From assembly GCA_018296165.2 (NCBI GenBank), contig JACKQL020000045.1, positions 391,687 to 455,686 on the forward strand: DNA of 64,000 nt. The letters are read 5' to 3'. Below are positions 12,279 through 22,978 of this stretch, one piece after another. Position 1 is the first letter of the stretch. Every line of letters begins with the position of its first letter. The stretch is from Termitomyces sp. T153. Taxonomy: Eukaryota; Basidiomycota; Agaricomycetes; Agaricales; Lyophyllaceae. A model generated the notes under the pieces. The model saw only the letters and a list, made by a program, of their open reading frames with translations, did not search any database and was not told the DNA's origin. The translations under genes and the position numbers were made by a program.

Positions 12279-12752
12279 GTACTCCCCCTTCAAGCATCGA
12301 GCCCTCGAGATGTGTGTGTAGTGATTCTGAGATTCTGAGGAGTGTGGAAGAGTGTTGGGAAGGGAAGAAGCATGGGGAAAGACCAGGAGGGTGTCCAAAG
12401 TGAGTGCCAATCTGTACTTGCAATAACCACTGTGAAGAAGGTGCAAGAGTCACCTCCACAGATACTGGAGCCATCCTATTACTTCCCAACTAAGGCTGAA
12501 GCAAAGGGTGGACAGTGCTGGAGCATGTAAATGCATCCAAAATCAACCCCATGGAATACCAGTGCCACCCCAGTAACTCTGAGCCTGGATAGAGGTGTGG
12601 GGGGAATAGAAATGGGGGAGCCAACTCTATGGGATTACTGGTGCCATCCTCAAACTCCTCAATGAAGGCTGAAGTGGAGGAGGGATAGAAATAGAGTGGG
12701 TAAGATATACAAGCTGCCATCACAACCTGGGGGGTGGTGCAGCCTTGACATT

Positions 12753-13402
12753 TGTCAGGACCACAGTCCTGGAGGGGGACTCTTACAGGAGCCAAAACCA
12801 CCTTGGGGAGGTGATGCCAACAGCAAGTATGTAAATAGGGAAAGAAACTAAGAAACTAAGAAATGAGAGCGAGTAATGAATGAAGAGAAGATCAGATAAC
12901 AACAGAACACAAACAAGATATCAGGTAATGTCAAGGCTGGGGTGTAGCTACAGACTAAGGGACCTTATATAGCTGTAGGACACTGCCAAAAGGAGAAGAT
13001 GGAAGTGATCTAAGTCATGAGAAAGCAATCTGGAACAAGGAAAGCAATCCTGGAAGTGATCTTGGACAGGTGGAAGTGATCTGGAACAGGTGGAAGTGAT
13101 CTGGAACCTGTGGAAGTGATCTGGAACCTGTGGAAGTGATCTGGAACCTGTGGAAGTGATCTGGAACCTGTGAAAGTGATCTGGAACCTGTGGAAGTGAT
13201 CTGGAACCTGTGGAAGTGATCTGTGCCTGTGGGAATGATCTGGAACAGGAAAAGCGGTCCTAGAGGTGGCTAAAACCTGGATGTGGCTGAAACAGGACTG
13301 TGGCTAAGATCTGGGGGTGTGGCTGAGATCTAGAGAGGGACTGTGTAGAATCTGAGGTTGGATAATAGTGAAGGGAAGGGAGGAATGGAATGGGTCATGA
13401 CA
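12753..13402. repeat. LTR 2 (middle, 650 bp)
   Basis: Same ends as LTR 1 and LTR 3 but 22 bp shorter. It lacks one AGTGATCTAAGTCAT-type unit and has AGTGATCTGG where both outer LTRs have AGTGAGCTGG. Confidence 0.9.
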
Positions 13403-13876
13403 GTACTCCCCCTTCAAGCATCGAGCCCTCGAGATGTGTGTGTAGTGATTCTGAGATTCTGAGGAGTGTGGAAGAGTGTTGGGAAGGGAAGAAGCATGGG
13501 GAAAGACCAGGAGGGTGTCCAAAGTGAGTGCCAATCTGTACTTGCAATAACCACTGTGAAGAAGGTGCAAGAGTCACCTCCACAGATACTGGAGCCATCC
13601 TATTACTTCCCAACTAAGGCTGAAGCAAAGGGTGGACAGTGCTGGAGCATGTAAATGCATCCAAAATCAACCCCATGGAATACCAGTGCCACCCCAGTAA
13701 CTCTGAGCCTGGATAGAGGTGTGGGGGGAATAGAAATGGGGGAGCCAACTCTATGGGATTACTGGTGCCATCCTCAAACTCCTCAATGAAGGCTGAAGTG
13801 GAGGAGGGATAGAAATAGAGTGGGTAAGATATACAAGCTGCCATCACAACCTGGGGGGTGGTGGAGCCTTGACATT

Positions 13877-14548
13877 TGTCAGGACCACAGTCCTGGAGGG
13901 GGACTCTTACAGGAGCCAAAACCACCTTGGGGAGGTGATGCCAACAGCAAGTATGTAAATAGGGAAAGAAACTAAGAAACTAAGAAATGAGAGCGAGTAA
14001 TGAATGAAGAGAAGATCAGATAACAACAGAACACAAACAAGATATCAGGTAATGTCAAGGCTGGGGTGTAGCTACAGACTAAGGGACCTTATATAGCTGT
14101 AGGACACTGCCAAAAGGAGAAGATGGAAGTGATCTAAGTCATAGCAGGAAGTGATCTAAGTCATGAGAAAGCAATCTGGAACAAGGAAAGCAATCCTGGA
14201 AGTGATCTTGGACAGGTGGAAGTGATCTGGAACAGGTGGAAGTGAGCTGGAACCTGTGGAAGTGATCTGGAACCTGTGGAAGTGATCTGGAACCTGTGAA
14301 AGTGATCTGGAACCTGTGGAAGTGATCTGGAACCTGTGGAAGTGATCTGGAACCTGTGGAAGTGATCTGTGCCTGTGGGAATGATCTGGAACAGGAAAAG
14401 CGGTCCTAGAGGTGGCTAAAACCTGGATGTGGCTGAAACAGGACTGTGGCTAAGATCTGGGGGTGTGGCTGAGATCTAGAGAGGGACTGTGTAGAATCTG
14501 AGGTTGGATAATAGTGAAGGGAAGGGAGGAATGGAATGGGTCATGACA
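13877..14548. repeat. LTR 3 (672 bp)
   Basis: Same length as LTR 1 and carries the same diagnostic variants. It is followed by the right copy of the CCAAA target duplication. Confidence 0.9.
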
Positions 14549-15460
14549 CCAAACAAATGACATGATGCAAAAAGATCAATTTCAAAACCAGCATCCACTG
14601 CCAGAGTGGTATCAATTTCATTGAAAGATAAATCAAAACCATGTAGAAAGGAAGGGAAACAATGATGAATGTGACCAGCAATGGTAGTGTAGACCCCAGA
14701 TATTGAATATTTGTCCCCCATGTGTAACAATGAATGGATGATATCTGCATGCAACAGCTGGCAGCTCAAGGAAGATCCAGAGTAGTCAATGTATGTACAA
14801 CACTAGACACAAGAGAACATACAAGTTGAGATAATAAATAGCCCTGATAAGAGTATAAAAATCAACAGAATCCTCACTCATTATATGGATGCTATGAGTC
14901 CATTGATTTCCATGCAAGGGACGTGAATGCCACATGTCCTTAAAGACTGGAGAAAGCCTGGTAAAAACAGAAGCATGAATATGGAATATTGAATCTCCAA
15001 CCAACAAAACTAGATTCCCATCAGAAAAAGAAACAGAATGGATATTGGATAACATTGGTTCTGAGGCCAAAGGGTAATAGCATGCAGGTAGAGGAAAGAT
15101 GGACATTGTTGCGGTAGAAAATTGAGTCAAAGGAGATGTGCATGGGAAAAGGGGCATATGAAACAATGGATAAAATCACATGCGATGCACAGACAAGACA
15201 AAAGACATTACATTTGAGGAGATCAAAACAGGGAATTAGATAGATAGACAAGTGCAATTATTGAACAGTGCATTGCAGGTCAAGAAACAGCACAGACTGA
15301 AAGGCATATAGAAACAAAAACCAACAAGGAAAACAATGAGCACATGAGAAGAAATGGGCCAGGCAGATCAACAGTCTGGAAAGCATGACTTTTTATCTGA
15401 ATAAACCTTTGAGATTTTTTTTGATAGAGCCACAAGAAACCCACTACATAGTAGTGGGAA

Positions 15461-16460
15461 TTTCATCCATGAAGGGCGCCCTGTTTGGCCACAACACCTG
15501 CTACTATCTGGACCTCCATTCCATTGTGACAATTCTGTTGCAGCCCTATACATAACATCTTCAAGTTGCTCTGACATTACTCACCATTTCTTATTCCTGT
15601 TCAAAAATTGTCATTTAATAGTTATCATTTAAAAATCACATTGTAAACATAAGCTGTTTAATTCATGTTTGCATTTGTTTCTCTTTCTGTTCAGGGGCAG
15701 TTGGCTTTAAACAGGTCTAGACTACAGTTCTATGAGCATGTGACAGGCATGTAGAGTAAATTATTCAAAGCAAGTTCAATCCTTCTACATTGGAGCTTGC
15801 ACCCTGCCTATGTCCACAATCACACATCAACATAATGTTTTCTATAACATATACTGCACTTGTTTACTCCAGTTTAAACTTGTCATTCCATTCAGCCAAG
15901 CCAAAATAGAAAGGTAACATCTGCCACAGATTTTCGCAGAGAGCCTGGTAAAAACAGAAGCATGAATACGGAATATTGAATTGCCGACCAACAAGACTAA
16001 ATTCCCATCAGAAAAAAAAAACAGAATGGACCTCAGATAACGTTGGTTCTGAGGACAAAGGGTAATAGCATGCAGGTAGAGGAAAGATGGACATTGTTGC
16101 AGTAGAATATCGAGTCAAAGGACATGTGCATGGGCAAAGGGGCATATGAAACGACGGATAAAATCACATCTGATACACAGAGAAGACAAAAGACATACCA
16201 TTTGAGGAGATCAAGACAGGGCAATAGCAAGGGAAACAAATCCAAATTTTCTATTGAACAGTGCATTGCAGGTCAAGAAACAGCACGGACTAATGGGCAT
16301 CATAGAAACGACAAAAAGAAAACCGATGGAAAACGATGAGCACACGGGAAGAAATGGGCCGGGAGGATCAACGGTCCGGAAAGCGTGACTTTTTATCTGA
16401 ATCAACCTTTGAGATTTTTTTCGATAGAGCTACAAGAAACCCACTACATAGTAGCGGGAA
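15461..16460 (-). mobile_element. Element B: 1.0-kb non-autonomous hairpin-ended element
   Basis: The left end is TTTCATCCATGAAGGGCGCC, with palindromes TTCATCCATGAA and GGGCGCCC. The right end is the hairpin CCCACTACATAGTAGCGGG at 16440-16458. The interior keeps the two ends of the BTB cargo gene of element A: the BTB N-terminus at about 16110-15940, fused to a fragment of its C-terminus at about 15930-15880 (WQMLPFYFGLAEW). It is therefore an internal deletion derivative of an A-like element. It sits head-to-tail behind element A without spacer. Its CpG sites are largely intact, especially near 16300-16460. Confidence 0.75.
15880..16266 (-). pseudogene. Deleted BTB gene remnant in element B
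   Basis: The reverse strand matches element A nearly base for base around SDGNLVLLVG and HASVFTR, then jumps to the BTB C-terminal tail. The deletion removes most of the coding region. The frame at 16033-16266 on the same strand is out of phase with the BTB reading. Not functional. Confidence 0.6.
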
Positions 16461-16549
16461 TAACGTATACACGGATCCGAGAGTCACATGTCTGTGAAAC
16501 AAGTGCTGGGTCAATCACTCGCTCGGCTCACGAGCCGCCAAAGATATAG

Positions 16550-17062
16550 GTGGATGGGAGGAAGACAATGCTACCGTCGGGCCTATTGCTTTTGCAACCC
16601 AAACAATCCCTCTTGCGCTATGACCACAACATGTCAATTACAACAGATGTCAACGGGCCACCTCTTGTGACGTCTCTCTACGACTGGGAAATGAGCCACA
16701 CAGCACTAGCCATTCCATCCGATCCAACGATGGATGTAACATTATACTGTTTGCAGACGAGAATGCTGCTCCCTCAATTCATATTTCGAGACGACACCAG
16801 TCTAGATGACTGCGCTGAGTTCTTGTCATGGGTGGGGCAGTACTTCAAGGTCAGACCTTGACCAACACTTCTTGCCCTCGCTGAACGAATGAAAAACCAA
16901 TCCTCCGCATGTACTTTATAGCTTCGCTCCTGATTACTTCGACCAGAAGGAGACGCACGTTATCTTTGGTATGCGTTGCGTGGCTGGGAAGGTGGTACCG
17001 CAGAAGAATCAGAATCCTTCGGGAAATTCGGAAGTTAGGCTGGAAACAGGATGATGAAGCTT
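16550..17062 (+). CDS. Hypothetical small gene or gene fragment (doubtful)
   Basis: After the last transposon boundary, a frame at 16550-16861 contains MSITTDVNGPPLVTSLYDWE and later YCLQTRMLLPQFIFRD and FLSWVGQYFK. A GT at 16850 and an AG near 16920 bracket a plausible 70-bp intron. Beyond it, APDYFDQKETHVIFGMRC and VAGKVVPQKNQNPSGNSEV are open to a stop near 17050. The phases do not join cleanly at these sites, so the model is uncertain. Codon and CpG use resemble the adjacent host genes more than the transposons. No family is recognised. Confidence 0.3.
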
Positions 17063-17387
17063 GGTGTCACCACGCATAATTCAACCTGATTCTGATGATT
17101 TTGCCATCAAAATCACTACCAACCGCATTTCGACTTGGCCACACCTACTACACGACCCGTCATACAGGGGATATACAGCCATAACATTTGATCAATCATC
17201 GTCGTGACGAAGAAAGTGAACCCAACTAAGTACAGTACAGCAAATTGGGAATCACTTGTATTCGTATAAACCGTTTATTTTTATTGTCACGCAGGCATAA
17301 AAAAATGTATCAAAGTACAATATATAAAGATGGCTGGGTTGCACGGCGTGGCCGGCACGCTGTTGTTTTCGAACATCGAGTACATCT

Positions 17388-18803
17388 CTAGAATAGGGCT
17401 GTGGCCTTGGAAGAACTTGCCCCACAGTGAGGCACTAAATTTAGCGTCTGCTGTACATCGTCATGAATGATCACAGGTGAAGTTCGACGGCCCGTGGTGG
17501 GTGATCTGGAAGTGAACCATTGAAGCGGCTTCTTGCATGCGTTGAGGAGAGGCGAATGAAGTCGTTTCAATTTAGAAAGACCAGACACAGCTGGAGACAA
17601 AGTTGAACGAGAAGAGCGGGACTTGCTTATGGCCATAGTCTTGCAGCCGAACCTGGGCGAAATGTGCTCTGGAATATCATACAAGCGACGCCTAGGGTAT
17701 TGATGGGTCTTCAAGAATCGTCGCGCTCCTGTAATGATGCCTAGTCCCGCGCGAGTAGAAAACGACTCCTGAACATAACAATCGTTTGATCCCTCGAAAA
17801 TTTCGAGTCGTCGCGTGGGATGCTGAAGACAACAGTAACTTGATTCCTCTGGAATTTGGTTCTGTTGCAGGGAAACATCAATCGAAACCAGACGTTGATT
17901 TCCTTCTTTCAAAACGTGTGGTCGACAAAGCACCGACGGTAGTCCGAGTCCAATGCCGCTGATCGCCTTTTTTGCTTTTGGAATGGACGATAGGTCACAG
18001 GAGTTCCAGATGTCGACTTTTTCGCTATCACTATCGGACGTGTTTGCTTCAGCCCAGTCGATGTTTCCCCGACGCGAAGGATAATCACGGTCGGCCAAAT
18101 CGGAACCTTGATAATTGTCCGAAGACGATGTTACTTCTTCGTCCTTACATCGAAGCTGGTGTATCTCCATACCAGAGCGATAGATAGGACTTGGAAGAAG
18201 GATAGGAGACGGAGAATCCAGGTCAGTGATAGGTAGAATCTGAGGCTGTAAGGGACAAATGGTGGATGTATCGATGCGAGGCTCGAGCTGTGCTGATCAT
18301 ACGTCATAAATGAATTAGACCTCGGAAACAATATAGGAGCTGACTTCTTCGGGGATGTCTTCAGGCAGTGCTGGATGAACTCGTCGCAGACCATGACGTC
18401 GGGACTTAGGCCCATCCTTACAGGTACGCCTGACGTTTTTGAGCGAAGATTCCGATACATCGTGATCTTCCCTCTCAGAATCATAACCAATATCATGGCT
18501 GACGTCGAACAGATTCGTTATTCGTTTGTATGAAGGCTGACGAGGAGTGGCGTCACCAACTGAAAGGGGCGAATCACAAGGGGTTGAAATTGTTCTATGC
18601 TTTGGATAGACAGAAGGCTTTTCGAGGTGCTGAGTAGGCGATTGAGGTGGTGAATAATCGGTCTGTGAACTTGAGGAAGACAATCCAGAACTGAAGAGCG
18701 AGGTCGAGGAAGAAGAACAAGAGTTTGAGATGGCCAGCATCTCCGTAGTAAGGACTGACGAATAAAAACAGATCGAAGAAGTCATGTTCAACAGGCAAAA
18801 CAA
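17388..18803 (-). CDS. Ser-rich protein of unknown function, two exons
   Basis: Exon 1 (18803 to about 18321) carries a poly-Ser region (SSSSTSLFSSGLSSSSSQTD), then Pro-Ser-rich and basic stretches, ending EVSSYIVSE. An intron of about 75 bp (GTCTAATTC..CCTTACAG) is removed in phase 0, and exon 2 resumes PQILPITDLDSPSPILLP. Exon 2 runs to 17388 and is basic near its C-terminus (SKSRSSRSTL, KLKRLHSPLL). The product is about 440 residues, with low complexity and no membrane segment. The start is uncertain: Met at 18803, or a downstream Met in MTSSICF or MLAISNS. No domain is recognised. The composition suggests a disordered regulatory or phosphorylated protein, which is an inference. Confidence 0.6.
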
Positions 18804-19007
18804 GGAAGAAAGAAGGATAAAAAACCAGGAGGACTATGACGCGTACGGTTATGACCTTGAGAAAACCCTTGGTAGAATTCATGACTATTCAAGTTGACCA
18901 ATCACATTGATTTTGATTTAGTCGGAGTTCATTTTGCCGTGCGGCAAACGTTAACGGGCGAACATCAAATTGTCCTGAGCGACAGAGCCAGTAGGGTTCT
19001 TCAATCA

Positions 19008-20537
19008 TCATATCCAGTGGTAATCGACCCACCTCATGATAATGCAGCGTCCGCCCACGGAAATGTGATTCAATTTGCGACAGTGATCACGAATTGGCTC
19101 AAGTGGCCATGAATCGTTATTCGTATAAATAACCACAGTAGAAAGGCTGTCTGTGATTTTAGACCATCGCTCCTCTACCATTGATACGAATGTGTCCCAG
19201 GCTTCCTTGGACCGAATGAACACGTGGATTTCCTCCACAATGGGGAGCAAAAATCCGCTCGTGATATGTCGCAATAAACTTGTAGACAATTCTGAAGGAG
19301 AGATATCAAGAACACGTATGGATGGAGAAATGGTGTAGATCAGACTGTCGATGAGGTGAGGTGGTATTTCAAACCAGTGAGTCAGGCATTCAAGCTTGCA
19401 TTGCCACAGACGGATGAGCTTGCCCAGGTCATACTGTGCAAGGATCCTGGTGGTAATAGCGGCATGAAGATAATGTACTCCAAGGGATGTCAATGATGGA
19501 AGAGCAAGAGGTTGGAGAAGTGGAAATAATGCTTCCTCGGCGTCTACGTGGATTTCAAACGTGAAAAGTGATTGAAGCGTGATTACATGCATTCTTTTGT
19601 CGTGTGTTTTCGCAACTCGTTGCCTGTCGAGTGAAAGTCGGCGAATGTGCATTGTACAGGTCTGAAGATTTTTACACGCTGAGAGGAGCCAATGAGTTTC
19701 TGTAATGGTGAGAAATGTTTTCCCTCGTATGTCGAGCCTCGTTAGCTGGCTGAATGGAATGGAAGTGGCATGTAAATCAGCCATCGGCTGAGCTCTTCTG
19801 AACTCGTCATAGTCCAGTGATTGGACATTTTCTAGTACGGAGCTAATGCTTAACTCGTGAAGCTTAGGAGCCTTCGTGAAGACGGAGAAACCTGAAATCA
19901 AGGAACGTCGAGGCTGCGTTTGATATACTGGTAAAACTCGGTGTCCAAGTCCAGGAGGACCTTGAGGTACTTGGAATGACATGATAAGCTCCACAGACTC
20001 TAATTCTGGGAAGGAATACGGTGCTGAGGAGAGGAAACGATCACTGAACATGAATGGACAAGCAATTGTGACGCGCGTGATACGAGCGGCACAGGCGGCA
20101 AGGATGTCTAAGAGGGGATCTTGGGTCTTGTAGGAACTGGTCCAGTTCAGCAAGCGGAAGTCCAGAATATGTGTTCCTCTCGAGAGAACATCTTTAATGG
20201 AATTCTGGATAAGCAATTTGTATGACTGATTGTTGCCGAGACTGCGATAGAATATTCGGATTGATTTCCAATTGCCCTGAGTGCTGTAAATAATTTGCCT
20301 CCATCTTCCACAGGTCCGCGCTAAACACCATGGGTACTCGTGAGCGGGATTACGTGGAGGTAGATCGACAACAGAATCTAGCGAAAACACACTTGAGAAA
20401 ATCAGGATCAGAATCTCGGGCGGGAGCTTCTTCTGCGGGGAAAGTACTGCATTGATTTCCGTCAGACGATTGATGAGTGCTCGGCGGTGGTCCTTAGAAT
20501 CATTATTGAGCGCTGGAAGTTTGTCAAGATCGGACAT
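19008..20537 (-). CDS. F-box protein
   Basis: A 509-codon uninterrupted frame. The F-box lies near residues 38-90: LPPEILILIFSSVFSLDSVV followed by CGRWRQIIYSTQGNW, the usual basidiomycete pattern in which a chosen substrate binder joins SKP1 and CUL1. The rest has spaced Leu-rich blocks (PELESVELIM, FSQLTRLDIRG, LPSLTSLGVHYL, KLECLTHWF) suggesting an irregular Leu-rich repeat fold, typical of this expanded family. Many relatives have a helical segment in front of the F-box. A separate upstream frame (20462-20716, MPHPDEILTSAASVNQIF) overlaps the start and could supply one through a missed intron, but no convincing splice pair was found. Confidence 0.8.
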   Translation of the reverse strand: MSDLDKLPALNNDSKDHRRALINRLTEINAVLSPQKKLPPEILILIFSSVFSLDSVVDLPPRNPAHEYPWCLARTCGRWRQIIYSTQGNWKSIRIFYRSLGNNQSYKLLIQNSIKDVLSRGTHILDFRLLNWTSSYKTQDPLLDILAACAARITRVTIACPFMFSDRFLSSAPYSFPELESVELIMSFQVPQGPPGLGHRVLPVYQTQPRRSLISGFSVFTKAPKLHELSISSVLENVQSLDYDEFRRAQPMADLHATSIPFSQLTRLDIRGKTFLTITETHWLLSACKNLQTCTMHIRRLSLDRQRVAKTHDKRMHVITLQSLFTFEIHVDAEEALFPLLQPLALPSLTSLGVHYLHAAITTRILAQYDLGKLIRLWQCKLECLTHWFEIPPHLIDSLIYTISPSIRVLDISPSELSTSLLRHITSGFLLPIVEEIHVFIRSKEAWDTFVSMVEERWSKITDSLSTVVIYTNNDSWPLEPIRDHCRKLNHISVGGRCIIMRWVDYHWI

Positions 20538-21153
20538 TGCTTCTTCAAAACGTCGCGCATCTCTCGAAATTCCTCCTGTGCGGTCTCGGGAACCATGAAA
20601 TCGGACCGTTGAGCGTCAGGCTCCAGGGGATGCCATGATTCAAGCGGATTTTGAAGATGGTCGAAGATTTGGTTAACGCTGGCAGCGGACGTCAAGATTT
20701 CGTCTGGGTGAGGCATTATAGGATTAGTGCGTTGGGTCTGACCTTAAGTATGTATACGGCATGAGTTCAGAGCTTAAGTGACAGCTGGCGCTAGACCCGT
20801 GACAATCGACTGAAGTCTGAAAGCGCTCAAGGACTTGTTGCTCAAAATGATGTTGAATATGCATGGATCCCAGTACTTTCCATAGTTGGAGTCGATCTGG
20901 TTGACGATCCACAAGGCTTCACGACTTCACAGATGATAATTGGTGACCACTGGAGGGGTAAGAAAAACATAAAGGAAAAATGAAAACGATTCAGGGTACA
21001 CTGTGGCATATTAATATTGGTAATATACAGATCATCTATAAGTGATTAGAAAGTACAATTACTAGAACGATATTCATGGATCGAAAACCTCCCCCGATGA
21101 TATGTTAACAAATGAACAGATCAACGCGAGTGGGTAAACTCAGGATGAATTGC

Positions 21154-22532
21154 TCACAGCTCACTGATCTCATCAAGAAAACCAGGCTCAAGCCACGGGG
21201 GAGGACGCAGCGCAAAGTTGATGAGACCTATGCCCCATTCCGATTGACTGCCAGCGTATGATCTGCACTCGACATTTCGCGGGCGCTTGAGATGTCGAGC
21301 AAGGGAAGAGCTGCGGACAAAGACCTTGAGGCAGCTAGGATGTGGGCACTGGAAGCGGCCAGGGAAGTGGGTCTCGCGATGCTTGAAACACTCAAAGCGG
21401 GTTTTGGAGATATGACGGCATCCGTTGATGCGGCACACAACTTCGGCATCGACCTTTTGGCGCTTTGCGTCGTACGTCTAGAAGACACAACGAGCGAGAG
21501 ACACAACGAGTGAGTGTTGGTAGATGTCGGAGATAGAACATTAACCATACCGATGCTGGCGTCCTCCTCTTTTGCTTTGTCTTCAACACAGGGCTATCAG
21601 GTAAGGGTACAGAAAACAAATCCATCGGCGTTAAGACCTGTTGACACTGAACTATTTGCTTGTTTACAGACTTCTTTCGTGGAGCCCCGCGGCACTCATT
21701 ACGAGTCGCAAATGGTTGGAAATTACCATTCTTGAATTGATCATCGGCGGTTTCGTTGTCCCAGAGATCAAACCAAGAAGTGGAAACATCCCTCTCTAGG
21801 GCTGGACAGTAACAAGCGAATTTGAAAGCGGGTGGCGTCGATACAGAAAGTGAGCTCGCTGTTGAAGTCGAATCAGTTGTTGAAGTTGAGGGGGAAGGAG
21901 AGGCGGCAAAGTGATCGGAGGCACTACTCATCTGTTCCCAGAGATCATCGATGAAGGTATCAGGCAATGTATATGCATCCTCAAAGATGGACTCTAGGGT
22001 AGCAAGAGGCAATGCGGGCTCTGGAGAAAGAACCACTAGGGGCTCTTCAATGACAGGTTCGACGGGCTATGAATGTAGATCAGCCGACAGTTGCGCCGCA
22101 TCATAGAAGAATAAAAATAGACCTTGGCCTTTGCCTTCTCTGAAAGTTCTTTGATCACAGACAATTTTGTGTCCATAAACTCATCGTAACATGGCTCATA
22201 CTTAGTTGTGTCGTCCTCAATCTCGAAGAAGGAAAGACACGGAGATGAAATAGGACTTGCAAGGTCACACTTCAGTGCGTCGAATTGCGCCTGCGTGAAA
22301 GCTTGAGGTTGTAGCGGGGTGGGCTCTCCGTATGTTGGCCGGAGCCTGGGGCTGAGTGCCCATGAAGGGGGAGTAGGTCCGAATGGGTCAAAGAATGTGG
22401 TACTTGGGTCCATAGACGAGATCATGGTCATTAAAGGATCGTTGTACACGTCCAAGGCATTAGTCTGAATCCATATTGATATAAGTCTGAAACAACCAAT
22501 AGAATCCGTCTTACCATTAGATAGTGATTCAT
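21154..22532 (-). CDS. C2H2-type zinc-finger transcription factor, four exons
   Basis: Exons 22532-22515, 22464-22123, 22066-21551 and 21477-21154 join in phase to 399 residues. The first exon encodes only MNHYLM. The N-terminal and middle parts are acidic and Pro/Ser/Thr-rich (FGPTPPSWALSPRLRP, ASPSPSTSTTDSTS), like activation regions. The last exon begins TYDAKRQKVDAEVVCRINGC and holds two fingers from residue 307: C-x4-C-x12-H-x3-H (CRINGC..H..H), then C-x4-C-x12-H with a final Cys in place of His (CPHPSC..HLKRPRNVEC). This paired C2H2/C2HC arrangement is seen in many agaric regulators. The targets are unknown. Introns are 50, 56 and 73 bp. Confidence 0.8.
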
Positions 22533-22978
22533 GTTAGCACTAGGCCGTGTGGGGAAAGTGATTAGAGATCGTGATAGAGGATAACGGAGGCGAGAGATAC
22601 ACGACTGATCAACAGTGTGTGTAGGACGTTGAGCGGGGTCTATGTTGCCCGACCAGGATTTGGAGCTTATTATAAATGACCAAGGCAGTCACCCGGGTCA
22701 AAATCGCTTTTGCTTTCGAACATAGTTCTTTGTCACCATTGGCGACAGACATTTGTAAATGGATGAGAATACCGTCCACGTGGCCAATCCCTTTGGCGAC
22801 ACCTTTCTTTGAATTTGATGGGGCAGCGGAAAAGAAACACGAGGCAGAGCGTGCGGCGCAAGTTCTCAATGGACAGGAGACAAAGGAATTATTATGTCGG
22901 GTAAGAGACACTTCACTTGGCATTGAGCACGGTATAGAAAACATATCGTTGATCTTCGTATCTGCTACATTGTGGTGT

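Larger units (their letters stand above)
11607..14548. mobile_element. Coding-poor LTR element with three LTRs (TRIM-like)
   Basis: The element begins TGTCAGGACC and ends TCATGACA (TG..CA) and is flanked by the 5-bp duplication CCAAA at 11602-11606 and 14549-14553. It contains three LTRs (11607-12278, 12753-13402, 13877-14548) separated by two nearly identical 474-bp internal segments. A G-rich stretch (CCTGGGGGGTGG) before each downstream LTR is a candidate polypurine tract. No gag or pol sequence fits in 474 bp, so it must move by proteins of another element. LTRs and internals differ at only a few positions, which makes it younger than its surroundings. Open frames inside it are not genes. 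Confidence 0.9.
11090..15166 (-). pseudogene. BTB/POZ-domain gene in element A, split by an LTR element
   Basis: The minus strand from 15166 starts a BTB domain: SDGNLVLLVGDSIFHIHASV then FTRLSPVFKDMW, the usual DGDLVLxVxxxxFxVHRxxLxRxSPVFxDMF of fungal BTB proteins. Decayed frames continue to 14554. The triple-LTR element then intervenes, and the gene resumes at 11601 with GTVVCMNPADIIRVCVS and ends with WQMLPLYFGLAGWDAL, the typical basidiomycete BTB C-terminus. BTB proteins usually bind cullin-3 or other adaptors; any role here is unknown. Several stops besides the insertion mark it as dead. Confidence 0.7.
10650..15460 (-). mobile_element. Element A: hairpin-ended cargo element with BTB gene
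   Basis: The right end is the perfect hairpin CCCACTACATAGTAGTGGG at 15440-15458, preceded by TTTTGATAGAGCCACAAGAAA. The same arrangement closes element B at 16440-16458 and, reversed, element C at 29036-29055. The interior carries the split BTB gene, itself invaded by the triple-LTR element. The left (E) end could not be found. From the size of element B it should lie near 10650, so this boundary is an estimate. The right end abuts element B directly. Confidence 0.5.

Noticed and set aside
12180..13925. Sets of identical open frames (for example 12180-12446 and 13304-13570, 12490-12801 and 13614-13925)
   Set aside because: They repeat because the triple-LTR element repeats. They lie in LTR and short internal sequence and have no protein-like features.
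10650..16460. One giant Helitron from 1097 to 15460
   Set aside because: The order of parts allows it, but no shared end was found between 3600 and 10650 and gene orientation relative to the hairpin is opposite to the usual. The pieces were kept separate.
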